DNA of 64,000 nucleotides, taken from contig NZ_CP046535.1 in the NCBI RefSeq assembly GCF_009739515.1, positions 992,001 to 1,056,000 on the forward strand. The letters run 5' to 3'. The translations under genes and the position numbers were made by a program. The notes under the pieces were generated by a model that saw only the letters and a list, made by a program, of their open reading frames with translations, did not search any database and had not been told where the DNA came from. Source of the DNA: Sphingomonas profundi. Lineage in GTDB: Bacteria > Pseudomonadota > Alphaproteobacteria > Sphingomonadales > Sphingomonadaceae. Below are positions 53,633 to 62,594 of this stretch, piece after piece; the first letter of the stretch is position 1, and every line of letters begins with the position of its first letter.

Positions 53633-53739
53633 GTCACCCCGTACCTGTTCCGGGGTCCACGATGCGCTCGGGCGGATCGCTGGAGCAGCTTGCGCCGTCC
53701 GTGGCCGCCAGGTGGGCCCCGGAACGGGTCCGGGGTGAC
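53633..53739. repeat. Long imperfect palindrome (REP-like)
   Basis: The 28-base arm at 53633-53660 (starts gtcaccccgtacc) pairs with the arm at 53712-53739 (ends ccggggtgac) with 25 Watson-Crick matches; two of the three exceptions are G-T pairs. A 51-base spacer separates them. It lies between the convergent copB and PhnB-like genes. The sequence type 'gtcaccccgg...ccggggtcc' recurs in sphingomonad intergenic regions (recalled). Probably a mobile palindrome also serving as a two-way terminator. Confidence 0.75.
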
Positions 53740-53786
53740 GGGATCTGCGGCTTCACGACGGATGCGGGAACGGACGTCGATCCCGC

Positions 53787-54278
53787 CTACGACGTGCCGT
53801 CCCGCGCCGCCTCGATCGCGGCGACGTCGATCTTGCCCATCGTCATCATCGCTTCCATCACGCGCTTGGCCACGGCGCGATCGGGATCGGCCATCGCGTC
53901 CGTCAGCTGCCGGGGCGTGATCTGCCAGGAATGGCCCCAGCGATCCTTGCACCAGCCGCAGGCGCTCGCGACGCCGCCATTGTCGACGATCGCGTTCCAG
54001 TAGCGATCCGTCTCGGCCTGGTCGTCGGTGGCGATCTGGAATGAGACCGCCTCGTTCGGCCGGAACGCCGTGCCGCCGTTCAGCCCGAGGAAGGGCATGC
54101 CGAAAACGGTGAACTCCACCGTCAGCTCCGTTCCCGCCTCGCCGCCGGGGAAGTCGGCGGGCGCGGCCAGCGCCGGGCCGACATGGCTGTCCGGAAAGAT
54201 GCTGGCGTAGAAATCGGCGGCGTTGCGTGCCTCGCCATGATCGTACCACAGGCAGGCCATGATCTTGGGTGCGGCCAT
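53787..54278 (-). CDS. VOC family protein, PhnB/3-demethylubiquinone-type
   Basis: A 163-residue protein of the PhnB-like branch of the vicinal-oxygen-chelate superfamily. It begins KIMACLWYDHGEARNAADFY and contains VEFTVFGMPFLGLNGG, the signature of that branch, and ends with RVMEAMMTMGKIDVAAIEAA. AAGGAGGAAGGA immediately precedes ATG 54278. Despite older '3-demethylubiquinone methyltransferase' labels, no methylation role is established; it may bind a small aromatic or be an uncharacterised enzyme. Convergent with copB across the palindrome. Confidence 0.9.
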   Translation of the reverse strand: MAAPKIMACLWYDHGEARNAADFYASIFPDSHVGPALAAPADFPGGEAGTELTVEFTVFGMPFLGLNGGTAFRPNEAVSFQIATDDQAETDRYWNAIVDNGGVASACGWCKDRWGHSWQITPRQLTDAMADPDRAVAKRVMEAMMTMGKIDVAAIEAARDGTS

Positions 54279-54397
54279 CGGTCCTTCCTCCTTGCTCGTT
54301 ACGGCCGAGGATACGGGATATCGCCGGCGCTGCCACGCCGCCGTACGGCCCACGCGCACCCGCTTGTCCGGCGCGGATGCGCGTGGGAGAGGGGCGC

Positions 54398-54997
54398 ATG
54401 GCCAAGCTCTATTTCTACTACGCGTCGATGAACGCCGGCAAATCGACCACCCTGCTGCAGGCGGCGTTCAACTATCGCGAGCGCGGCATGCGCGTGCTGC
54501 TGTTCACCGCCGCGGTGGACGATCGCTACGGCACGGGCGTGATCGCCTCGCGCATCGGCATCTCCGCACCGGCGGCGCCGTTCGACGCGGCGACCGATCT
54601 CCGCGCGATCATCGCGGCCGAGCATGACGCGGCGCCGGTCGCCTGCGCGCTGATCGACGAGGCGCAGTTCCTCAGCCAGGCGCAGGTGCTGCAACTGGCC
54701 GCCGTGTGCGACGAGCTGGACATACCCGTGCTCGCCTACGGCCTGCGCACCGACTTTCAGGCGCGGCTGTTCGAGGGGAGCATGTGGCTGCTCGCGCTGG
54801 CGGACATGCTGGCGGAGATCAAGGCGGTGTGCGCCTGCGGCCGCAAGGCGACGATGAACCTGCGGATCGACGAGACCGGGCGCCCGGCGCGCAGCGGGGC
54901 GCAGACCGAGATCGGCGGCAACGAACGCTACGTCGCCGTATGCCGCCGCCACTTCATGTCGCCGCAGATGCTGGCCGCACCGGGGGCTGACGCTTGA
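54398..54997 (+). CDS. tdk: Thymidine kinase
   Basis: A type-II thymidine kinase of 199 residues that salvages thymidine to dTMP. The P-loop is YYASMNAGKSTTLLQ, Walker B-like CALIDEAQFL follows, then YGLRTDFQARLFEGS (lasso) and the zinc ribbon CACGRKATMNLRI with a later C-x2-H-like CRRHF. ATG 54398 follows AGAGGGG. It overlaps the next small ORF (TTGA). Confidence 0.95.
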   Translation: MAKLYFYYASMNAGKSTTLLQAAFNYRERGMRVLLFTAAVDDRYGTGVIASRIGISAPAAPFDAATDLRAIIAAEHDAAPVACALIDEAQFLSQAQVLQLAAVCDELDIPVLAYGLRTDFQARLFEGSMWLLALADMLAEIKAVCACGRKATMNLRIDETGRPARSGAQTEIGGNERYVAVCRRHFMSPQMLAAPGADA

Positions 54998-55221
54998 CGG
55001 GCCGCCTCGTCCTGCGCGTCCGCGCCGGCGACCGGTCGGGGATCGTGGCCCGCACGGCATCGCCGATCACGGCGCACGGCGGCGACATCCGCGCCGCCGA
55101 GGTGGATGGCGGCGCCAATACCGGCGGCTTCGGCGCGAGCCACGGCATCGCCGCTGACGAGCTGGCGGTGATCGGGGGCGAAATCGCGGCATCCGTGCCC
55201 GGCAAGACGGCAGCGGCCTGA
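54994..55221 (+). pseudogene. PurU-like ACT-domain fragment
   Basis: A 75-codon ORF from TTG 54994, inside the tdk stop region. Residues 4-45 (RLVLRVRAGDRSGIVARTAS ... HGGDIRAAEVDGGANTGGF) match the N-terminal ACT domain of formyltetrahydrofolate deformylase: a 'DRxGIV' turn and an 'HGGxI' helix. The following GIAADELAVIGGEIAAS looks like the next part of that protein, but the catalytic formyl-transferase domain is entirely absent before the stop. It is probably a leftover of purU, though a free-standing ACT protein cannot be excluded. Confidence 0.5.
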
Positions 55222-55255
55222 GGCGATGGCCGGCAGCATGCCTTGCGGAGAGCAG

Positions 55256-56401
55256 ATGATGAGCGCCGCCGAACGGCCCGATCCGGCGGTTCCCGCCTTC
55301 CCAGCCGCCACGCTGACGGTGGACCTGCCGGCGATCGTCGCCAATTTCGCCCTGCTGGCCAAGCGTGCGGCGCCCGCCCCGCTGGCGGCGGTGGTGAAGG
55401 CGGATGCCTATGGCCTTGGCGCGGTGCCGGTGGCGCTGGCGCTGAAGCAGGCCGGTTGCACCTGCTTCTTCGTGGCGGAGCTAAGCGAGGCGATCACGCT
55501 GCTGCCGCACATCGGCGCGGGCTGCGACCTCTACGTGCTGAACGGCCTGCGACCGGGCGCGGAGGAGGCCTGCGCCGATCTGGGCGCGGTGCCGGTGCTG
55601 AACGCGCTCGATCAGGCGGAACGCTGGTCGGCGCTGGCCGGCGATCGCGGCACCCGGTTGCCGGCGGCGATCCAGGTCGACAGCGGCATGTCGCGCCTGG
55701 GCATGACATCGGAGGACGTGGACGCCCTGCTCGATCGGCCGGAGATCCTCGGCCGCCTGCGCCCGCTGCTGCTGATGAGCCATTTCGCCTGCGCCGACGA
55801 TCCGGCGGCGGCGACGAACGGCCAGCAGATAGCGCGATTTCGGGCGATATCGGCGCGCTTCCCGGCGATGGCGCGGTCGCTCGCCAATTCGGCGGGCATC
55901 TTCCTCGGCGACGAGGCGCGGTTCGATCTCGCCCGCGCCGGCATCGCCCTGTACGGCGGCACGCCGCAGGAGGGCCGCGATGGCGAGATGGCGCGCGTCG
56001 TCGATCTGCGCGTGCCGATCATCCAGGTGCGCGAGTTGCCGGCGGGCGCGGGCCTGGGCTACGGCCTCACCGGCGCGGCTGAGCGGGCGCGGCGCATCGC
56101 CACCGTCGCCACCGGCTATGCCGACGGATGGCCCCGCCGGCTCGGCAATGTCGGCTCCGGCTTCGTCGGCGGCGTGCGGGTACCGATCGTCGGCCGCATA
56201 TCGATGGACAGCATGATGTTCGACGTGACCGGCCTGCCCGACACGGCCGTGGCGCCGGGCGCCATGGTGGAGCTGCTCGGGCCGAACCAAGGCATCGACG
56301 ATGTCGCGCGGGACGCGGAGACGATCGCCTACGAGATCCTGACCCAGCTCGGCCGCCGTTATGTCCGCCGCTACATAACGTTGCCGCCGCCCGCCGGCTG
56401 A
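55256..56401 (+). CDS. alr: Alanine racemase
   Basis: Supplies D-alanine for peptidoglycan. From ATG 55256 (GGAG five bases upstream; the frame opens at 55226) the protein has the PLP-lysine motif AAVVKADAYGLG, VDSGMSRLGMTSEDV, SLANSAGIFLG, DLARAGIALYGGTP, and GYGLTGAAERARRIATVATG, then GRISMDSMMFDVTGLP near the second active-site region. Length 381 is normal. It is convergent with the CAP gene across 12 bases. Confidence 0.95.
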   Translation: MMSAAERPDPAVPAFPAATLTVDLPAIVANFALLAKRAAPAPLAAVVKADAYGLGAVPVALALKQAGCTCFFVAELSEAITLLPHIGAGCDLYVLNGLRPGAEEACADLGAVPVLNALDQAERWSALAGDRGTRLPAAIQVDSGMSRLGMTSEDVDALLDRPEILGRLRPLLLMSHFACADDPAAATNGQQIARFRAISARFPAMARSLANSAGIFLGDEARFDLARAGIALYGGTPQEGRDGEMARVVDLRVPIIQVRELPAGAGLGYGLTGAAERARRIATVATGYADGWPRRLGNVGSGFVGGVRVPIVGRISMDSMMFDVTGLPDTAVAPGAMVELLGPNQGIDDVARDAETIAYEILTQLGRRYVRRYITLPPPAG

Positions 56402-56413
56402 GCTCGCGGCCCG

Positions 56414-57046
56414 TCAGCGGATCGGGCGGGCGCGCACCGGCGCGTCGGCCGCGCTGGCGAGATCGACGACGCACATCAGGCCGAAGCGCGCGTGCGGGCC
56501 GCAGGCGGCGCCGGCGCGGGAGAAGACCGGATCGAAGATGGCGAGGCGGTGGCTGCGGTCGGGCACGCCATCGTCGATGATGAGTTCGCGGACCACGGCG
56601 GCGGCGTCGCGCGGGCCGTAGGCGATCACCTCGCCGACCGCGAACGGCCTGAGGCCGCGCTTCAGCACGCGATCGAGCGGGGTCGACCCTTCCGGGCCGA
56701 GATGCCCCAGGAGACCGGCCGATCCCTGCCGCGCGATATGGTCGCCGGCCGCCCAGGCGAGCGCGGGCTGCGTGGCGAGCGGGCCGACCGGCGGCTGGCG
56801 GCGAAGCGCGGCGACCGCCTCGTCCAGCGCCGCCACGCCTTCCACCGTGATGCGATCGATCGGCTCGCCCGCTTCCCGCACGATCCGGCCGGCGTACCGG
56901 CGGCGAAATCCGGCGAGTTCGCGGGCATAAGCGGGCGGATCGGCGCGCACGCGGTTCAGTTCGGCCACGATCCCGGCGGCAGGATCGGGCGCCGCGGTGC
57001 CGGCCAGCATCATGGCGAACGGAAGCAGCAGGAACGGAACGGCCAC
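56414..57046 (-). CDS. CAP-domain extracellular protein
   Basis: A 210-residue exported protein of the CAP/SCP superfamily. The signal peptide (MAVPFLLLPFAMMLAGTAA) is followed by IVAELNRVRADPPAYARELA, the typical first helix, LATQPALAWAAGDHIARQG, GLLGHLGPEGSTPLDRVLKR and a FDPVFSRAGAACGPH stretch. The His in GHLG and Glu in GEVIAYG are the usual CAP pair. Function in bacteria is unclear (lipid or wall binding). Cotranscribed, reverse, with the small ORF just upstream. Confidence 0.87.
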   Translation of the reverse strand: MAVPFLLLPFAMMLAGTAAPDPAAGIVAELNRVRADPPAYARELAGFRRRYAGRIVREAGEPIDRITVEGVAALDEAVAALRRQPPVGPLATQPALAWAAGDHIARQGSAGLLGHLGPEGSTPLDRVLKRGLRPFAVGEVIAYGPRDAAAVVRELIIDDGVPDRSHRLAIFDPVFSRAGAACGPHARFGLMCVVDLASAADAPVRARPIR

Positions 57047-57055
57047 GTGCCCGGA

Positions 57056-57259
57056 TCAGTCTTCCGTGCCGAAGGTCCGCAGCAGGTAGGCGACCAGATC
57101 GCCGCCGGCCGCGGCGCGCAGATCGTCCGGATCGACGCCGTTCTCGATCGCCTCCGCCTCCCAGCGATCGGCGGCGAGCACGGCATCCTGATGGCTCAGC
57201 GGCGCATTGTCGCGCTTCAGGGTCCACTCGGTAAGGAAGTCGTCGGCTAGGCTGGACAT
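57056..57259 (-). CDS. Small acidic hypothetical protein (67 aa)
   Basis: A 67-residue acidic protein of unknown function, MSSLADDFLTEWTLKRDNAP then DRWEAEAIENGVDPDDLRAA. AGGAAACGCC precedes the ATG. It is predicted mostly helical, with no signal or cysteine. It lies between nhaA and the CAP gene on the same strand and is likely in one transcript with them. Confidence 0.68.
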   Translation of the reverse strand: MSSLADDFLTEWTLKRDNAPLSHQDAVLAADRWEAEAIENGVDPDDLRAAAGGDLVAYLLRTFGTED

Positions 57260-57278
57260 GGCGTTTCCTTGTTGCGGG

Positions 57279-58466
57279 TCACGAACGGGCGAGGGGCCGG
57301 GACGATCCGCGGCCGACGGCGATCAGCAGCAGCGATCCGGCCGCCGCCGACACGATCGAGCCGAGCAGCACGCCGATCTTCACCTCGTCTATCAGGCGCT
57401 GGTCGGAGAAAGCGAGGCCACCGATGAACAGGCTCATCGTGAAGCCGATGCCGCAGAGCAAAGCGACGCCGTAGACCTGGGACCAGCGCGCCCCGGCCGG
57501 GCGGCGGGCGAGGCCGTAGCGCGCGGCCAGCCACACGCCGCCGAACACGCCCGCCTGCTTGCCCAGGAAGAGGCCCGCCGCCACGCCCAGCGGCAGCGGC
57601 GCCGCCGCCTGCGCCGGGCCGATGCCGGCCAGCGACACGCCGGCATTGGCAAAGCCGAACAGCGGCACCACGCCGAACGCCACCCACGGATGCAGCCCGC
57701 GTTCCAGCCGGTGGAGCGGCGAGCGGCGGGAGTCCGGCGCGCCGGGCGTCGCCTCCAGCGGGATGGCGAAGGCCGCCAGCACCCCGGCGACCGTGGCGTG
57801 CACGCCCGATGCGTGCACCGCCACCCACAGGCCGGCGGCCAGCAGCAGATAGGGCCACAGCGCCTTCACGCCGAAGCGGTTGAGGCCGAACATCACGCCC
57901 AGCAGCGTGGCGGCGGCCAGCAGCGCCGGCCCGCTGATCGATGCGGTATAGGCCAGCGCGATGATCGCCACCGCGCCCATGTCGTCGACGATCGCGACGG
58001 TGGTGAGGAACAGCTTGAGCGACGCGGGCGCGCGCCGGCCGAGCAGCGCCAGCACGCCGATGGCGAAGGCGATATCGGTGGCGGAGGGGATCGCCCAGCC
58101 GCGCGCCAGCCCCGGTTCGCCCGCCGCCACCGCCAGATAGACGAGTGCCGGCACCGCCATGCCGCCCGCCGCCGCGATCATCGGCAGCAGCCGATCGGAC
58201 CAGGCGGCGAGATGGCCGTCGACGAACTCGCGCTTGATCTCCAGCCCGACGAGCAGGAAGAACAGCGCCATCAGCCCGTCGTTGATCCAGTGCAGCAGCG
58301 AGAGCGGGCCGAGCTGGCGATGCAGCGCGGCGAAGTAGAGGGCGGCGAGCGGGCCGTTTGCCACCACCATGGCCGCCACCGCCGCGAGGATCAGCACGAT
58401 GCCGCCGGATGCCTCGGCGCGCAGGAAGGCCCGCAGCACGGAGCGCGGCCGGGCCAGGGCGATCAC
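57279..58466 (-). CDS. nhaA: Na+/H+ antiporter NhaA
   Basis: An inner-membrane antiporter of 395 residues with about 12 helices. Diagnostic segments are [40 protein letters not shown] (with the paired ion-binding region TDIAFA), [20 protein letters not shown] (the DD motif) and [16 protein letters not shown]. It expels sodium at alkaline pH in exchange for protons. First gene of a short reverse group with the 67-residue protein and the CAP gene. Confidence 0.96.
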   Translation of the reverse strand: MIALARPRSVLRAFLRAEASGGIVLILAAVAAMVVANGPLAALYFAALHRQLGPLSLLHWINDGLMALFFLLVGLEIKREFVDGHLAAWSDRLLPMIAAAGGMAVPALVYLAVAAGEPGLARGWAIPSATDIAFAIGVLALLGRRAPASLKLFLTTVAIVDDMGAVAIIALAYTASISGPALLAAATLLGVMFGLNRFGVKALWPYLLLAAGLWVAVHASGVHATVAGVLAAFAIPLEATPGAPDSRRSPLHRLERGLHPWVAFGVVPLFGFANAGVSLAGIGPAQAAAPLPLGVAAGLFLGKQAGVFGGVWLAARYGLARRPAGARWSQVYGVALLCGIGFTMSLFIGGLAFSDQRLIDEVKIGVLLGSIVSAAAGSLLLIAVGRGSSRPLARS

Positions 58467-58469
58467 CGG

Positions 58470-58931
58470 CTAATTGTCGCTGCGGGGCGGGCGGACGGCG
58501 AAGGGCAGCGGCGCGATCGAGACCCCGTCCTCGATCAGGCCCTTGGCCTCGACGGGGGTGGCCACCCCGTGGATCGGGCGCTGTTCCGCCTCGCCATGGT
58601 GGATGGCGCGCGCCTCTCCGGCGAAGCGATCGCCGACATAGTCGGAGCCTTCCAGCGCCTTGCTCTGTGCCCGGGCCAATTTGGTCATGAACGCCTTCAT
58701 CGCTTCCGGTGAGGGTTCCGGGGCGGTGGCGCCGGCGGACCGGACGACGGCGCGGCTGTTGCCCTTGGGCGCGACGTTCGGCGCCATCACCGCCTTGGCA
58801 ACGTCGCCGCCGCCGCAGATCGGGCAGGAGACCAGGCCGCGCGCACGCTGCGCGTCATAGTCGTCGGTCGAGCCGAACCACGCCTCGAACACGTGGCCGC
58901 CGGTGGCGCAGGCGAGATCGAAGACGATCAT
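58470..58931 (-). CDS. DUF1178 family protein
   Basis: A 153-residue protein of the DUF1178 family, found widely in alphaproteobacteria with no known function. The start [20 protein letters not shown] and the zinc-ribbon-like VSCPICGGGDVAKAVMAP are its signatures, and DYVGDRFAGEARAIHHGE in the middle is conserved too. The N-terminal Cys and the CxxC suggest metal binding. Its ATG overlaps the stop of the nitrilase by four bases, and grxC precedes that: an order repeated in many relatives (recalled). Confidence 0.9.
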   Translation of the reverse strand: MIVFDLACATGGHVFEAWFGSTDDYDAQRARGLVSCPICGGGDVAKAVMAPNVAPKGNSRAVVRSAGATAPEPSPEAMKAFMTKLARAQSKALEGSDYVGDRFAGEARAIHHGEAEQRPIHGVATPVEAKGLIEDGVSIAPLPFAVRPPRSDN

Positions 58932-59758
58932 GGCGCCAGCACCGGCGTCGGGATGGGCCGGCGGTGGCGCAGCGTCGGGATGCGCCCGCGCACCTCCGCG
59001 ATCCGGCCGGCATCGATATCGATGCAGGCGACGCCCTCCGCCTCGCCCATGTCTAGCAGCACCTCGCCCCACGGATCGACGACGAGCGAGTGGCCGTAGG
59101 TGGTGCGGCCATCCCGATGCCGGCCCACCTGTGCGGCGGCGACGACGAAGGCGCCCGCCTCGATCGCGCGGGCGCGCAGCAGCACGTGCCAGTGCGCCTG
59201 GCCGGTGGGCACGGTGAAGGCGGCCGGCACCGCCAGCATCGTCGCGCCGGCATCGCTGAGCGCGCGATAGAGATCCGGGAAGCGCAGATCGTAGCAGATG
59301 CTGAGGCCCAGCGGCCCCCACGGCGTGGCGACCAGGGCCGTGCCCTCGCCGGGTGCGTAGGCCGCGGATTCGCGCCAGCTCTCGCCGGTCGGCAGGTCCA
59401 CGTCGAACAGGTGGATCTTGTCGTAGCGGGCGCGGATGGCGCCGGTGCCATCGATCACGAAGGCCCGGTTGACGAGGCGGCCGTCCGCCCGCTCGCCGGC
59501 CAGCGCCAGCGAGCCGAGATGCACCCAGATGCGGGCCGCCGCCGCCGCTTGCCGCACGGCCGCCAGCACCGGATCACGCGCCTCGTCGGTCAGGCTGGCG
59601 GCGGCGCGGGGGCGATCGCGATCCAGCAGGTTGCTCATCTCCGGCGTGAACAGCATATCGGCGCCGTTCGCGGCGGCCTCGCCGATCGCCTGCGTCAGCG
59701 CGGCTGCGCTCTCCGCCGGATCGATGCCGGTGCGGCTCTGGAAGATCGCCGCGCGCAT
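58928..59758 (-). CDS. Carbon-nitrogen hydrolase (Nit-like)
   Basis: A 276-residue nitrilase-superfamily amidase, probably of the Nit1/Nit2 metabolite-repair type that hydrolyses deaminated glutathione. The catalytic triad is Glu in [11 protein letters not shown], Lys in [13 protein letters not shown] and Cys in [13 protein letters not shown]. The last 30 residues include [20 protein letters not shown] 59758 lies over the grxC stop (TAATG), so the genes are cotranslated; that pairing with a glutaredoxin supports a glutathione link. Confidence 0.92.
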   Translation of the reverse strand: MRAAIFQSRTGIDPAESAAALTQAIGEAAANGADMLFTPEMSNLLDRDRPRAAASLTDEARDPVLAAVRQAAAAARIWVHLGSLALAGERADGRLVNRAFVIDGTGAIRARYDKIHLFDVDLPTGESWRESAAYAPGEGTALVATPWGPLGLSICYDLRFPDLYRALSDAGATMLAVPAAFTVPTGQAHWHVLLRARAIEAGAFVVAAAQVGRHRDGRTTYGHSLVVDPWGEVLLDMGEAEGVACIDIDAGRIAEVRGRIPTLRHRRPIPTPVLAP

Positions 59759-60015
59759 TAGGCCGCGAGCATCGGATCCAGCTTGCCGGCCCGTTCCAGG
59801 GCGGCGAGATCGTCCGATCCGCCGACATGGGTGCCATCGATGAACACCTGCGGCACCGTGCTGCGGCCGTTGGCGCGAGCCAGCATCTCCTGCCGCTTCG
59901 GGCCGCCCATGGTGATGTCGATCTCCTCGAACTCGACACCCTTGCCGGCCAGCAGCGACTTTGCGCGCGTGCAGTAGGGGCACATGAACTTGGTGTAGAT
60001 CTCGACCTTGGCCAT
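59758..60015 (-). CDS. grxC: Glutaredoxin 3
   Basis: An 85-residue dithiol glutaredoxin reduced by glutathione. Active site FMCPYC (Cys12, Cys15), then the cis-proline STVPQVFIDGTHVGGSDDL that binds glutathione. It is first in the grxC-nitrilase-DUF1178 run and lies 42 bases downstream of comF on the same strand. Confidence 0.96.
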   Translation of the reverse strand: MAKVEIYTKFMCPYCTRAKSLLAGKGVEFEEIDITMGGPKRQEMLARANGRSTVPQVFIDGTHVGGSDDLAALERAGKLDPMLAA

Positions 60016-60057
60016 CGCTGTTCCTTTCGCCTGCGGCCACGCGTGATTTGGTGGCGG

Positions 60058-60828
60058 CTAATTGTCAATCGCGCGAGCATCCTCAACGCCTTCCAGCGGC
60101 ACGCGGGCCCAGCAGAGCAGCCGAACACCGCCCGCGCCGGCCCGCTTCAGCGCGTGGGCGCAGGCATTGGCGGTGGCGCCGGTGGTGAAGACGTCGTCGA
60201 TCAGCAGGATGTCGCGGCCGTGCACCGCCGCCGGATCGCGCACGGCGAACACGGACTGCACGATGCGCGCGCGGGCCGACCGGCCGTGACCGCCGAGGCT
60301 GGGCGTCGCCCGCACGCGCTGGACGGTATCGGGCGCGAACGCCATGCCCGTGCGCCGGGCGAGGGCGCGGCCGATCAGCGCCGACTGGTTGTAGCCGCGC
60401 GACCAGATCCGCCAGCGGTGGAGCGGCACGGGGACGACCAGCGCATCGGCCGGCCCGGCGATCCGCTGCAGCCGGCGGGCGATCGTCTCGGCCAGACCCG
60501 GGCGGCGGCCATGCTTCAGCCGCAGGGCGATCCGGCGCGGGATATCGCCATAGGCGACGGCGGCGCGCATACCGTCGATCGCCGGCGGATCGGCGAGGCA
60601 GCGGTCGCAGCGCGCGCCCGGCCCCTGATCGACGGCGAAGGGGAGGCCGCAGGTCTCGCAGGCGGGTCCGTCCTGAAAGTCGAGCGACTGCCAGCAGGAC
60701 GCGCAGAAATCGTGATCGGCGGCCGTCACCGTGCCGCAGCCGGGGCAGCGCGGCGGCAGAGCGAAGGCGATGCCGGCAGCCGCCGCCGTGCGGAGGCCGG
60801 ATGCGACGGTGGCGAGCGGGGCGGCCAT
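60058..60828 (-). CDS. comF: ComF family phosphoribosyltransferase-like protein
   Basis: A 256-residue protein related to ComF/GntX. A zinc-finger part carries cysteine pairs CPGCG, CASCW, CETCG and CDRC in residues 28-80, followed by the PRTase-like core with PVPLHRWRIWSRGYNQS and the PRPP-loop LLIDDVFTTGATANACAHAL. Homologues take part in DNA uptake (ComF) or are of unknown role. ATG 60828 is chosen as the conserved start; the upstream open frame runs antisense through the methyltransferase. Divergent from that gene by 42 bases. Confidence 0.92.
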   Translation of the reverse strand: MAAPLATVASGLRTAAAAGIAFALPPRCPGCGTVTAADHDFCASCWQSLDFQDGPACETCGLPFAVDQGPGARCDRCLADPPAIDGMRAAVAYGDIPRRIALRLKHGRRPGLAETIARRLQRIAGPADALVVPVPLHRWRIWSRGYNQSALIGRALARRTGMAFAPDTVQRVRATPSLGGHGRSARARIVQSVFAVRDPAAVHGRDILLIDDVFTTGATANACAHALKRAGAGGVRLLCWARVPLEGVEDARAIDN

Positions 60829-60870
60829 CCGCCGCTTGTTCCGCACCGGCGCTGCGGGCACAAGCCGGGC

Positions 60871-61749
60871 ATGACCATGCCAGCGCAAGGCCCGGAGATT
60901 TTCGATCGCGCGCGCCGCCGGCGGAAGCGCGATCGCGCGGTGGCGAGCCATGCCGACCACGCCTTCCTGCGCGACCATATCGTCGAGAGCCTGATCGAGC
61001 GGCTGGACCTGGTGACGCGCACCTTCGCCGACGCGCTCGATCTCGGCTGCGCCGACGGCAGCCTCTCCGCCGCGCTGCGCGGGCGTGGGATGCGGGTGGT
61101 CTCCGCCGATGCCGGCTTCGGCTTCGCCGTCGCCGCGCATGGCGTGCAGTGCGACGAGGATCGCCTGCCGTTCGCCGACGGATCGTTCGATCTGGTGGTG
61201 TCTGCCGGTGTGCTCGATCAGGTGAACGACCTGCCCGGGGCGCTGGCCCTCATCCGGCGCGTGCTGCGGCCGGACGGTCTGTTCCTGGGCGGCTTCGTCG
61301 GCGCCGGGAGCCTGGCCGGCCTGCGCGGGGCGCTGATCGCGGCGGACATGATGGCGGGCGGCGCGATCGCCAGCCGCATGCACCCGCAGATCGATCTGCG
61401 CGCCGGCGCGGACCTGCTGCAGCGCGCCGGCTTCGCGCTGCCGGTGGCGGACGGGGAGGGTCTGGACGTGCGCTACGGCGACGTGCTGCGGCTGATGGCC
61501 GACCTGCGCGGCATGGCGGCGACGAACATGCTGCTGGATCGCGCCGCGCCGCCGCTGGACCGTGCGCGGATCGCCGCCGCGATGGCGCACTTCGCCGAAG
61601 GCGCCGCCGCGGACGGGCGCGTGCGCGAGCGGTTCGAGATCGTGTTCCTGACCGGGTGGGCGCCCGCGCCAAGCCAGCCCGGGCCGGCGCGGCGGGGCAG
61701 CGGCAGCCAGTCTCTGGCAAGCGCGCTGCCCCGCCCGCGAAAGGATTGA
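60871..61749 (+). CDS. SAM-dependent methyltransferase (NDUFAF5/BioC-like)
   Basis: A 292-residue class-I methyltransferase. Motif I is ADALDLGCADGSLSAALRG, motif post I SADAGFGFAVAA, then DRLPFADGSFDLVVSAGVLD and VLRPDGLFLGGFVGAGSL, a pattern close to alphaproteobacterial homologues of NDUFAF5, a complex I assembly factor, and to BioC. The protein starts IFDRARRRRKRDRAVASH, also typical. The C-terminal 40 residues are basic and Pro/Ser-rich. Which of the two roles applies is not decided by context (no nuo or bio genes here). Confidence 0.88.
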   Translation: MTMPAQGPEIFDRARRRRKRDRAVASHADHAFLRDHIVESLIERLDLVTRTFADALDLGCADGSLSAALRGRGMRVVSADAGFGFAVAAHGVQCDEDRLPFADGSFDLVVSAGVLDQVNDLPGALALIRRVLRPDGLFLGGFVGAGSLAGLRGALIAADMMAGGAIASRMHPQIDLRAGADLLQRAGFALPVADGEGLDVRYGDVLRLMADLRGMAATNMLLDRAAPPLDRARIAAAMAHFAEGAAADGRVRERFEIVFLTGWAPAPSQPGPARRGSGSQSLASALPRPRKD

Positions 61750-61832
61750 CGCGGCGTTCACCACGCTTGTCAGCGCGAATCGCGGCAGGCGCTGCTAGGC
61801 GAAGGTTATGCCGATCGTAACCCTGTGCCGTG

Positions 61833-62249
61833 TCAGATCAGCGCCTCGATCAGGCCGATCATCGGCCGGTCTGCCGGCGGCATCGGCAGGCCGTGCATCT
61901 CCACCGGCCGCACCCAGCGCAGCGCCGTGGCATGCAGCGGCCGCGGCTGGCCGCGCCACTTGCGGCAGGCGTAGAGCAGCAGCAGCAGGTGGCGATCGCC
62001 GAGCGCCGCGCTGGCGAACGTGGCCGGGGCGAGGCACGCCGCCTCCACGTCCAATCCTAGCTCCTCGCGCAACTCGCGGATCAGCGCAGCCTCCGGCGTC
62101 TCGCCCGCCTCCATCTTGCCGCCGGGAAACTCCCACAGGCCGGCCATCGACCGGCCCGGCGGCCGCTGCTGCAACAGCACCCGCCCGTCGGCATCGACCA
62201 GCGCCACCGCGACGACCGGCAGCATGAGCGGTCCGCTGTCCTCGTCCAT
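61833..62249 (-). CDS. mutT: 8-oxo-dGTP diphosphatase (MutT, Nudix)
   Basis: A 138-residue Nudix hydrolase that cleans oxidised dGTP from the pool. The Nudix box is GGKMEAGETPEAALIRELRE followed by ELGL, exactly the G-x5-E-x7-REUxEExGU pattern. The N-terminus begins at ATG 62249 in DEDSGPLMLPVVAVALVDAD. It is divergent from the Flp-like gene by 34 bases. Confidence 0.93.
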   Translation of the reverse strand: MDEDSGPLMLPVVAVALVDADGRVLLQQRPPGRSMAGLWEFPGGKMEAGETPEAALIRELREELGLDVEAACLAPATFASAALGDRHLLLLLYACRKWRGQPRPLHATALRWVRPVEMHGLPMPPADRPMIGLIEALI

Positions 62250-62283
62250 CCGTTTCCTGCCCCGCGCTATCGCCGGCGCGGCC

Positions 62284-62463
62284 ATGGCGTGTCGGCGCGC
62301 CGGCCGCAAGCTGCGGCGCTGCCGGCGGGGCGGGGCATCGGTGGAATATGGCTTCCTGGTGGCCTTGGTAGTGCTGGCGATCTTCGCCGCGATCGAGCTG
62401 CTCGGCCGCGCGAACCACGAGATCTGGACCAATGTCGCCGACAAGGTGACGGCGGCAAGTTAA
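62284..62463 (+). CDS. Flp/Fap-type pilin-like protein (atypical leader)
   Basis: A 59-residue small pilin of the Flp type. A long basic leader (residues 1-18, with RRAGRKLRRCRRGG) precedes the hydrophobic segment ASVEYGFLVALVVLAIFAAI; the Glu-Tyr at mature positions 4-5 and the preceding Gly are what prepilin peptidases of the Tad system recognise. It differs from the next pilin by its longer leader and less conserved tail. No tad secretion genes are in this window. Confidence 0.75.
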   Translation: MACRRAGRKLRRCRRGGASVEYGFLVALVVLAIFAAIELLGRANHEIWTNVADKVTAAS

Positions 62464-62594
62464 CCATCAATCACGATCGTGCCGTTAAATGTTCGGAAAC
62501 CTCGGCCGTCTAGATGAAGTCCTGCCTATCCGGTCAATATCGGCGCGGCGGGGACGTGGAACATCCCAGATCTGGAACGAGACAGGAGACCAGT

